Assembly: GCA_026874595.1 (NCBI GenBank)
Contig: CM049321.1
Span: 15,519,479 to 15,583,478, forward strand
Source of the DNA: Sipunculus nudus
Taxonomy: Eukaryota; Annelida; Sipuncula; Golfingiida; Sipunculidae
Length of the DNA: 64,000 nt
Reading direction: 5' to 3'
Shown here: piece after piece, positions 13,601 through 25,600 of the stretch
Numbering within the stretch: position 1 is the first letter of the stretch
Layout: every line of letters starts with the position of its first letter
Position numbers and translations under genes: made by a program
The notes under the pieces: generated by a model
Database searches by the model: none
Told to the model about the DNA's origin: nothing
The model's input: only the letters and a program-made list of their open reading frames with translations

Positions 13601-16600
13601 GTTACACATTAATCAAAGGTTGAAAAATAGTATCCATTTTTTGTATATTTGCCACTATCCAAGATGATTTTCCACTTATTCCATGCTTCTTTAAGTCATT
13701 GTAAAATTATTAAGATTTTGAGTTCATGTTAAATAATTGATATAATAATGGTTATGTATTTTATGTATATTAATGTAAGGTACGATTGTTAAGATTAAAA
13801 CCCAGGCAAAACACAGTAGAAGTGGAAATCGTGAAAACTTAACCTGCGAAGGGAAGGCGAGACATAGTATTTCTCACCTCTGACTGATCTCTCTTGGTGA
13901 TTCCCAGGCTGCACCGGGAGAACCAGCATTACTGGCAAGGGAACGACAGGTCTCTGTTTGGGTCTCTGTTCATGTATGGCAATACTTGGAGACAGATGAC
14001 CTCGGACCAGGAACTCTACGACAAAATAGCGTCCTTACTAGTGAGACTGATGAACAAATGTCAGCAAACGCATATTTCACTTTAATCTCTTAACCACACA
14101 TTATGCTGTCTGGAAAATATGCAAATGCAAACTTTACTCCATAAATAAACGACTGCAGTGTATGCTTACTGCTGCATGAGGGGTGTAATAAAGGCATAAA
14201 ATGAGTATATATGTGTCATTTATAGGCCTTGTTTACTGACCTCGCGGTTCTTGTGTCATATTGTTGCAAAAGACCTGTGTAGGTCCATCAGGTTCGGCGA
14301 CACCTCTATTCGAGGGCTGATGTATGTGGCGACCTGCAATTTACGCATCCTCAGTTAATGAAGAATATGTCAGGTTTATGACCTGTTTTGTAGTGAGTTT
14401 CTTAAATGCGCAGTGCCAAGAAGTTTGACTTGCCACTGCTAAATCTTTATTAAAAATAGAGTTATAGTTCAATGGCTTGAGATACTTGCACAATAACTTG
14501 TTCTGAATACTTATTTTCATATTTGGAAAAAAATAAGTAATATTCATTGATACTATCAGTGTTTCTGTCACCTTAAGAACTTATGGCATGCAGGAATTTT
14601 ACTACTGGCAAAGTTTACTGCTGCTGTATCTTTGATATGTAAATCTAGACACGACACCCATTTCCTGGATCCCACCGCTGAAAAAAAAAATAATTAATTC
14701 ATCATTAAATAAATCAAAATTTCCTTTGTTTATATTTATAACAGAACAGTCTTTGCAGATAAATGATTTCCTTGATAGTATTTGGCAGGCAAAGAACATT
14801 AGTATTTGTGACAGGGTAGACAATATGCTTCTGACAAGAATATAGTAACATACGACCTGATCAATCTCTTAATTATTTTCATGCATAAGTCTTCAATCAT
14901 CAAATATTGCTTTAAAAGTATTTAAATTGCATTAGTTTTCCTTATCGATCAACGCTGGACTGTGTCACATACATTTCCTCATATTTAAGTCATGGCTGAT
15001 AGAACAAAATCTGTTGTCACATGGGTATATTTTTCTCTACAGATATAATGAACACAACTTTATGTAACATGTTTGTAACATTTTAAGTATACAGCGTGTA
15101 TTAATCAAGATGATGAGACATCCTGCAGCGGACCTTAATTTCCTGTTCCCTGTCATTTTTGTGGTCTGCAGAGATCTTCAAATATTTTAAAAGGCCACTG
15201 AATATATATGTTAAGCTTAACAGGGTAAATGACCGTCAGAGGAGGTTGCAGCTTCTGTTTTACTTTCTTGTTGTTGACCACTGGTTGACTAGAACTATCC
15301 ATTATGGATGCCAACAAACATGGTGATGCAAAAATGGGTATAATCCTAACTAGATAATATATCAAGCAAGTGTGGCAATATTGACTTTGAACGATTTGAA
15401 AACAAGGAATACAGGAGGTGCAGAAGTTTCTACTTGTATATATTTTCCAGTTCCAAAGTGTAAAACTATTTTGCTGAAACCAACCTGACACGTAAAATAA
15501 TCAGAGATAGTTTAACAGAAAATGAAGAACAATTCCACGTGTCGTGCAGTCATCTTTATCAGTGCCTGCATGCAATGTCAAAAACATTCAATTGATATAT
15601 TGCTGTAGAACCAGCATGTTAGCCAGGAAAGAGGAACTAACACCATTTTTTCATGCCGCCAGTCATTCCATCAAGTGCCAAAATTTGGCCATAGGATTAA
15701 CTTAATAATTTTCACGTAAAAGGAAACAACATATTAAAGCACAATAATGGACCAAGTCCTGCAGGAACATGCAAAGCTTTTTCAGTAGAGACAGGATGTT
15801 TCGAATGCTGTCAAACACTAGTACATGCATTCTGAATGACTTTGCATATTGTAGTTCCAGGTACAGGCCTGACACTCTTCAGGTAAATGAAATCACTCAT
15901 AACCCATGCGTCATGAGAATACCTTTATTCGTTATATGGGACAGAGGTTTCTAGAGTGAATGTCCTTAAATACATCCATCTTCATGTTATTTTCAAAAAA
16001 CACTTTGATGACCAGTTGCCCATACAGTCAAATGTCAGAGTATTAAGTTTCATAAATAGCAGTGAATGTTTTAGGTGAGAAGACCATAATTCAGTCAGTT
16101 TTCTGCAAGGTGTTTTTATTTCATTTGTTGGCCGGTTAAAAAAAACATAAGCATTGCCAGAAAGTAAATAAATTAAATTTCAATTAAGCTTACACATATA
16201 TTATTTTTGAAATATAATAGAATATGCAACAAATTAGTATTTTTTAATAATGGTAAAGGTTTTTTAAGTAGTTTGTACTCAAAACACAGACGTGTCAACT
16301 CCTTGTTTTTCGTAATTGTTTAATAATCATGTTGTAAGACATGTATATGTTTAAACAAAAAAATTATGTTTTTTCATAAATATAATGAGATTTTACCAGT
16401 TTATCTATTTCTGGGGATGAATAAGCTGTGACGGAGTTGACGTGTTAATTTCTGCTCTCTATAATGCATATACAATAAGCTCACATATTATACTTCATAC
16501 ATGTAATGAAGAAAACAGTGTTACATGTATAAAGTCTGTCCGTTCAACATTTAATATTTTGTTCTGTATGGATAAATGTAGGTGTCTATCAATTTACTTG

Positions 16601-19600
16601 GATATAATTCTGTTTGTGACGGAGTTGACATAAAAATGTGGGGCAGGGTAGAAATGCTTGCAAAAAAAGTTGGAGCAAATGCATCAAGCAACCAGAAAAT
16701 CTAAACGCCTTATCATGTTGAATTAAGCTGATTAAAGTAATGAATGAATTCTTCATCCAGTCTTGCAAATGACCTGAAATCCGAAATCCCGTCTCTAGGG
16801 ACATTAAATTTGTCTGACAGTGCGTACATAGGGCAGGCTGCATTAGCAATAGTCCATTCTTTATTGTCTTACGTTCCTTATATTATGAGCATCCACACTT
16901 TTATAGCAATGCATCACTTTGTGGACACAATTAAATGTGCAAATTAAATATTGTAACCACTTGTGATACAAATCAACATCCAAAATGTAGTAAAGTCTAG
17001 AATAAGAATGGTATATATATAGAAAATCATAATATTCATCTAATTTATGCATCCCCTACACGTAGAACCGAAATTTTGACCATTTATTCGAAATATGAAC
17101 AATGCTAAAAATCCAGAGTAAAATGGTATAAAAGATTGTCTGATTCAAATATAGCCAGCGGAGATATCAGCGGAGATGCATATTGCGCACTGATTATTGC
17201 ACCTGAGCGTAGGCAGTAGGTGTGAAAATGCCGACACGCCGCCGGGGTTGTCCTGGCTTAATCAGAATGCCCAGGCCGGGGTTATTCACCTGTACAAACA
17301 AAATGTTGCAAAAGACCAAAACTGAGTAGTCGACTGCAGGTTTTAGGTGTGATAAACTAAACCTCGCAGATACGTGTAGAAATCGGCTCAGCGTTGAACA
17401 GGGTGGCTTTAAAAGGATAGCTTTGATCTTCGTTTCGGAAGTCGACCAGGCCTTGAGTACAACGGTGAGCATTAGATGAGTTTATGTGCTCCTCCGTTAT
17501 TTACTCACAAAGTCTATTGGCCAGATTATTTCTGCCAAATATATCGGAATTTGTATCACGCAGAATCGCTGCTTACAACTGAAGTTGAGGAAGCTTGAGC
17601 TTTATTTAAACCATGCGATACGAATCTGATTAAACCATTGTGATAGTCAATGTCAACACGAATTACTGCTCAACCTTTTTATTCTCCACGTGAAATTTTA
17701 CATACTGTTAACTTTTACTCTTCAATGGAGTCATGTAAGCGCCATGTCCTGTCAGTTGATGACAAGCTGTCGATCCTTGGAAGACTTATCAAGCCAGCTG
17801 ACCTCGCCAGAGTATTCAACGTCGAAAGATCTACGATCAGCCACATTAACGTTTTGTTTCATTTATTTAAAATAAAACTGTGTACATAAACTTGTTTACT
17901 TGTGCAATCAACAGATCCTGTCACTTGTCATTTCAATAAAGATGCAATTTATGTATAAATGTTCCTGTAGTTAACCTATCTACCGACATATGGCAGCACA
18001 TTCGAGGTCATGGCAGGTCATTCCAGTTATCATGGCAGCCAGTCGTGTCATGATTAATTACGATACCGATTGTTTCCAGCGCAGGGTTGTTCACCAATAA
18101 TTATATTATTATATAATCATATGTACTATATGATGATTTTATTCAATCGATTGAAAGTTTTAAAATATATTGTTTCACGTTTATCAGGGGCTAGATGAAT
18201 CAATTAGGGTCAGTCAGTATATGGTAATGTCCCGAACTTAGCGGTAATTACGGTGATTCCCAGAGCGATTTCATGCGAATCATTCATCCGAAAGATCGTT
18301 CATCCAAACTAAAAGCTTGTCCCAGAGGCTTTCGGATAAACGACGCTATACTGTATATGAAAACTTGAGAGGGGAAGCGCAACAGTTATATAACATAGAT
18401 GAAGTCTGCATCTCGTAAACAACACTTGACATGGTATATGGAAAATTGAATAAAAGCTACCCTTTTGTGCAAATTCCTTTCAAAATTCAGATTTTATTAA
18501 CGGAAAACCTTATCGGTTCATCATGTGAAAATAAAAGCAAATGTACATACAAGTCAAAATTGTGCCATAGTCAAGGTTGGGCAAAATTTAATATAATGAT
18601 TTTAACTTATGGTAATAACTTTAACAGATGGACAAAATGTTGATCTAATTTCTGGTATACACTTAAAACTAAGTTTAATATAAATAAATGCTTGCAAAAA
18701 GATCTTTGACTTAAATTATCTTGCAAAGTAAGTAAATATATTTCCGGATTTTTGACGAAGTGCATTATGTTTGGGCCCATAACTTCAAAGATTTATGTAA
18801 TAATGATCTAATATCTGGCATGTTCACAGAAAATATATGCAAAAATGGTTATGTCAAATATGAATAGATTAACAACAGCAGTTTTCAATCACTTTGGGCA
18901 GTTTTAAAGTTTAACAATAGGTTTTCCCCCTCAAATTCTGAGTATACATTTAGCTCTCTCATATATCTTATTATATATTGAAAAATAGAACAAGTTTGTC
19001 TATAAAGATCAAGCGGACCTTACACAGAATTAAAACTGTTTCACATGCATCAAGAACTTCTTTGTTCTTTTGTTATTGGTTGGTTCTGTTTTTCTTTTCA
19101 TTGAAACAAGGAAACAAATAATATACTTAACAATTATACCTAACATATCTGCAACATGACCATGGTCGAACTTCCTGAGACAATCCAGGAAAGTTTTGAA
19201 ATGTTCAGGACTCTTTTTAGTGAGAAGAGTGATCAATGCTGACGCCCTCTGGTGGTTGACCTTTTCCACCTGAAACGAAAATAAACATTGGTAACTCATG
19301 TTCGACTCTCTTGGGTGGAGGAGTTGTTTCCACTCATTTTGTTAGTTCACAATATCAGCAGCAGGTGGTAGAAGCATCTCCTAATCAGGCCCTGAAAAGA
19401 TGAGTTTATTTTAAGGTGTTAGGGTAATTGTTCTGAACTTTTAGTGAAAATAATCAAGATATGTTATGGAGTTTTCTTCCGGAATTCTTTCATTTAATGG
19501 GGAAAAATTTTTGGGATTATATTTGGATTGATTTATCATATACAAATGCATACATGGAGTCACCCACTGAAGCTGCCATTTGCTGCACATGGGTAGCTCA

Positions 19601-22600
19601 GTTGGCTGCACATGGACTGCACATGGGAAATTTGCCATTCGAATGAGATAGCTGCCTATAGCAACTTTGCCATATGAGGGCAAGTCTGCCAGGAGGCAGT
19701 TCAGTGGGTACATTCTGAACGCCCCACTGAGCCAGCATGGGCTGCACATGGGTGCTTCAGTGGGCTGCACATGGTCTGCACATGGGGAATTTGTCATGCA
19801 TATGAGGCCGCCCTCTTGCAGCTTTGCCATATATGAGCAGGTCTGTCAGTTGGCAGCTCAGTAGTGCCGTTGGGCAGCTCAGCTCAGTTAAACTGTCACA
19901 TTCTTTCTCTACAGTCTTAGTCTCATAAAGATTGTTACCCAGTTTTCTTGCAGTATGATATATATATATTCCTATTTCTACATGCTTGCCTTGGACAAGG
20001 TAATGTAATGGAAATTGTATCCTACTTGCAGTCCTAAGGGTTAACTAGAGAACATCATGGTCAAGTACCACATGTAACAAGCAGAAATGAAACCAAATTT
20101 AGATCAATTTGCATTCGCAAATGCATGAAGTGCACAACATAGTTCAACTCTTAGGAGAACTACAGAATGAAAAAGATAGACGAGGCTGACCTTATTTTTC
20201 AGATGAACTTAATCATAGTTACCTTATCCAACAAAATGTTCTTTACTCAGGAAATAAAAAAAATTACTTTGAAATAATCGTGTTTGTTGTTGTTGATGGA
20301 TTTCATCTGCAATCAAATATTAATTGGTGAAATCTAGTGTTAAATTTTTGCATGTGTTATGGACCACTTGGAACGATCTGGCCCACAATTTTTGGCTTGA
20401 CCAGACCAGGCTGGCACCATTAATACCTCACCAACTATCCCCGGACCAGACCAGTCCGGACCTTACCAGAACGACCCTTCTTAATTAATTAAAAGACGTG
20501 CTATGGTTGAATGTACTTGTGTGTTGTTCAGAGCTTCTAAATACTGACCACAATAAAATTACTAGAATCACAAGCAGAAATTTAGTTTCGAGCGAGGTAT
20601 TTTATCTGTTTTAGAGAGATACTTTCAGGGCTTATGAAAGGAGGGGGGATCGGCTGGTTTATTATATTCCATTTTTTAGCATGTATAATTTTATATGATA
20701 TTCTTTTAATGAATATAATTTTATCAACAAGGGAGTTTATTAGAATCCAGTAAATGCTGAAAATGCAGAAATAAAATTGTGTAAGCTCTAGGCAGAGCGA
20801 TATTTCTGGTAGCAAATATAGAATTTTCAAATTTGCAAATACGTTTGTTGACCAGAGATCTAAATGATTTTTCGTCTTTTCGCTGATTTAGTATAGCAGT
20901 TGTGAGAAATTTTAAATAAATATGCATTTTTGTATCATTCAGATTTTTTATATTCTTTTTTAATTCGACAGGAGAAAAGATAGTATCAAAACAGAGCGCT
21001 CAGCTGAAATTGATTATGAGAATATATTTATATTTAGCTGGATTTGTCTATTAGGGTATGATTATGAGCTAATCCCAAATTATGTGTCCTGTGATCCCGT
21101 TTGAAGCAAATTTGTCCAACCAAACGGGAGTTATCATCCGTTCACTTATTTGTGAATGGATGGGCCCTGTGACCTTGACCTTTAAGCTTGTGACCTCAAA
21201 ATAAAACAAAAAACTTCCCCTATTGGCAGGTGCATCAGCAATATCATATCCCAAAAATCAAAGGTGTTCCTACAAAAGTGGTACATGGGCCACATATTCG
21301 TCAAGTTTGTTATCTATTTGTCAATCGAAACTGGAGTTATCATTTCGAAACAAATATGTAGACACATGACCCTTTTGACCTTGTCCTTTGAGCCTGTGTC
21401 TCCAAAATCCATGTTTTTTCCACTATACGCAGGTGAGTAAAATGTGGAAATTTTGCTTCAAATGCATCCACAATATTTTTAAAGAAGTGGGTCCCGTGAC
21501 CTTGATCTTTGACCTCATGACCCCAAAATTAAAAGATTTCTTATATAAGTGGTGGGCCTTATATAACTCAAGTTTGAAAATTATTTTTCAATCTGACCTG
21601 AAGTAATCATCTGGAAAGAAATATGTTGACAGATGACCCCTGTGACCTTGATCTTTGACCTCATGACCCCAAATAAAAAGGGTTCGTACCTTTTCGGTGG
21701 GCTATATACAAATCATGAATGAAAGCAATATGTTAATCCAAACTGGAGTTATCATTCAGAAAGAAATATGTGGTCAGATGGCCACCGTTACCTTGACCTT
21801 TGACCCAAATATTTAACAGATTCATGTCCTATGATGGAAGGTTTGGGATGAAAGATGGCCGATAATGCATCCTCAAACTTTCTAAATAAGTGGGTCTTAT
21901 GGACTAGGCCTTTGGCCTCATGACCTAAAATCAATAGAGTTCCTGCTTAAGAGGCGGGCCATATATAATACAAGTTTGAATTCCATTTGTCAATCCAAAC
22001 TGGAGTTATCATCAAGAAACAAATTTGACGGGAATACAGAAACACGAACAGACGGACGGACGGACAGGGTGATTACTGTAGGGCATCCGCTTATTCAAGC
22101 GGGCCCTAATAACACACAAGGTTGCAGGACACTTGATGAAATCACAGTTGCAATTCTGATAGTATCAATACTATTCGGCAGTCTCAAAATAAAGGGAAAA
22201 AATCATTCAAAAGATAGAAAGAAATTAAAATGGCGCCACCAGTTTTCGGGAACTCACAACCCTAGTCATGGTTAATATTCAAGGCATGATTCAGGGCAAT
22301 CCATGCCTTAATTATCAAGATACTGTAGGTTTTGTATCAAATTGTTAATTATTCTGGGGATATTTATAAGCCTCATAGCCAAAAGGATATAGGTCACCGT
22401 GACTTAATATCAGGTTTCCAAGGAGACTTTTATTGGCCTTCCTGGATTTTCACTTACAGGTTTCTATAATCAACGGTGTAAAAACGTGCCAGTCTAACAG
22501 CCAGACGGACGACGGACGCTGACCGATCACTATCGCTCACTTGACTTACAGTGTGCTGAATTTAAAACGACATGATATATTTGTATGTACTCTTATATGA

Positions 22601-25600
22601 TACTATTTTTTTACTTACATACCATTTGCTAAATGTGAGATATATCGCATTTTAAGGAAAATATTTAAAGTTTAATACATTCATAGCAAAAGTTGAAATA
22701 CTATTCATATGCATCTCATCTAACAGAAAATAATCTAATGATTCAAAATATGTATATATCATTTTGTCTAAAATTGATTTTGATATCGATATTAAAGTTC
22801 AATTAAACCAATCTTCACACGGGCAGTTTTGAAGTTGTTTAATACAACCTTAAATGTATTTTCTAGCTGAGAGCACTTTGCTTCAATAATAGCGACAGTG
22901 GAGCCGCTTACCTGTGGTGAGCTTGAAACATCAATTTCTGCTCTATCCGGACTATTTTTCGAAATTTTCTGTATGGTTTCGAATACTATCCATACTGGGT
23001 TGTGCCATCCTTTCAATGCCACGGTTGCTCTTAGACTTAGTCTGTATACTCCAGGGTTTTGACATATTATCAAGTGGATTATTTGGCCTAACTGGAGCTC
23101 ATCAAAACATGACTGCTCATGCTGCCATCTTGACCGGAAGTCCCCAGTGTTGCACTGGTTTACTTATGGGAAGAGTTTAGTTTATAGTTTTAAAATATAA
23201 CAAACAGAACCAGATTTTTATCAATATGCATACGGGAACAAAGGTCCTACTGGTTCAAATCATATTAAAGAAAATATGTATGAAATAATATGTGAAATAC
23301 AAATCACAGATTGTACTCTGAAGGGCATATTTGATTTTGGACGGGTCTGTAATTTGATAAGGATGGGGTCCTCCTACACACTAATCATCCCTCTGAATTT
23401 GACATAGATCAATGGTATTCTAATTGTGTAAATATATGTGACAGAAAATTTCCGATTGTGGTCTGTTTGTCGTAACAATTTTTAGTTATTAGCAAAAATT
23501 TATTTTCAGTACCAGAAGTTTGCGCATCTTTGACCATGGCACTTTTTTTCGATAAGCATTGTTACTTTTACTTTCATAGCCTTTTATAACAAAGCAATTG
23601 TTCAAAGACTGTAGGTTTTATTCAAGTTTTCAATATCTATGTTTACATCAGGTCAGTCCAGTACCGTGGTATGCAGAGAGAGAGAGAGAGGGAGGGCTAA
23701 AACCCTGGCCTCTCCAATATATTACATAACTCAGTTCACTCCTGGATGACTTTTCCCAGCTTGTTCTAGGTTCCCTTCAGTTGCATATTATTTTTGCTGT
23801 AAGCACTGTTTGATTTTATATGATGCAAATTTAAGGTCTTAATTTTGAAAGCAATTGATAAAAAATGTAGGTTTAATTCCCCGTTTATAGAAGATCATGT
23901 CATAAAAATAAATGCTGTTTACCATAGGCATAGTCCATGTCATAGGTAGTTTGGCCACCTGAGACTGTTTATGTAACAATTGACAGGTTGAATAAACAAG
24001 ATGAATCTTAAAATTTCAATGATAAATTCAATTGTTTGTTCTCATTTTTGAAATTTTGGATTTCTTAAACAAAATAAATTTTTAGGAATTGAATCCCCAG
24101 TTCTACACATTGTAAATTTATGTTAATTATTTTTAAAATTCTAAAATTTAAATTTTAACTGTTGAGAACTATTACATTTACACATTTCTGTTCGTTTTGG
24201 AAATGAATCCCACTTAGGCACATTATTATCAGTTTTCTTATTGCAACATTAAACAGTTTCAGGCCACATGTTTCATTTATTACACAGTGCAAATGCCATG
24301 TATACCTTATTGGCTTGTTCTAACATGTTTGTCAAATTAAGTTTACGTGCATTTGAAAATATTTATTTTGTACAGCATTTTATTTCAGTTAATAAGTTAA
24401 GTGTATTTTATTATGCTTCAGCCCATGCCCATTACTCTATAATTTACAGGTTTTTTTAAGTTCCCAGTGGAAATAATGACATGGTTGTAATACTGAAACC
24501 TTTACAAATGCATGTATGTAATCAAGAGAGGCTCCACCATCTTTCATGTAGTCCATAAAATGCACAGGCAACACAACTACTAGGATTTTATAAAACTAGA
24601 TTTGTCGGAACGACACGAATGCCCCCGCCTGGGGCAAATTAGAAACATTTGTTAAATTTTGTAAAATTCAGGAGGTGTTGTATGGTCAAAAGTAGGTCAA
24701 CAAGGACAAAATGCAAACTCGATCTGTAACGGGCCATTATCAAGCAACTCACCAAAAATCAGGCCAGTATCTGCAGGCATTGTGAAAAAAGTCCATATAT
24801 GTGCATTTTTCATTAAAATTTCTGTCTTTCATGAAATGTTCTATGTTCTGGATCTGTCATATGGTCAAAAATAGGTTAACTGGGACGAAACGCGAACTCG
24901 ATGTGTAAGTGGTCATTATGCGCCCACAGACCAAACATTAGGCCAGTATCTGTAAGCATTGCATTGCGAAACTAGAATATTAGCAAAAGATGATAATCAG
25001 TATTTATAAATTTAAATTGGAGAGGTATATACCAAGTTTCATAACAATCCACCAAATGCTTCCTAATTTTTTTTCTATAGTAAGCTCTGTGACCTTGAAA
25101 AGTAGGTCAAGATAACCCATCTTTGAACTTGTCCAAGATTTTGTAAATATAATGCAATACCACTGAAGAAATGAAGTTCCTGTGTTGAATACCTTTGGAG
25201 ATATCCTGCACAAAAGGCCAAAATTGAAAAAATCCGATAAAGTTTCATTAAAAAATCAGAAATTGCAGGTGGCACCACCGATATTGTGCAGCACGTACAG
25301 ACCATCAGTCCCAATGATCATAGTAAGTTTTGTGAAAATCCACACAATGGTTCCTGAGATATGAGCTTCTGAGTGTTTTTCTATAATCAGCTCTAAGATG
25401 TAGAAAAATGGGTCAAGGTCACCCATCTTCGAACTTGACCGAGATTTTCACTGATGAAATAAAATTTCAGCGGTGAATCCTTTTAGAGATATCCCGCTCA
25501 CAAGGTTAAAGCTAACAGACGCGGAACGGACGGACGGACAGACAGATGGACGGACGGACAGACGGACAGCTTGGGTGACAACAATAGCCTATCAGCCTAT

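Larger units (their letters stand above)
12142..14648. repeat. Intragenic tandem duplication containing exons 3A and 3B
   Basis: About 12142-12632 and 14150-14648 are direct, diverged copies. They share GACTGCAGTGT at the left, GTGTCATTTATAGGC just before the exon, and GCATGCAGGAATT plus GTAAATCTAG at the right. The offset is about 2.0 kb. The 1.5 kb between them is unique and holds a plus-strand candidate exon (13908-14040). Confidence 0.85.

Noticed and set aside
15153-15491. Possible caspase linker exon with MDSSSQPVVNNKKVKQKLQ
   Set aside because: Composition is suitable for a linker, but I found no convincing acceptor-donor pair in the needed phase. Left as a possibility in the intron note only.
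25500-25570. Regular GGAC/ACAG repeats, considered as a CRISPR-like or satellite array
   Set aside because: It is a simple ACGG-type microsatellite within a eukaryotic interspersed repeat; there are no spacers.
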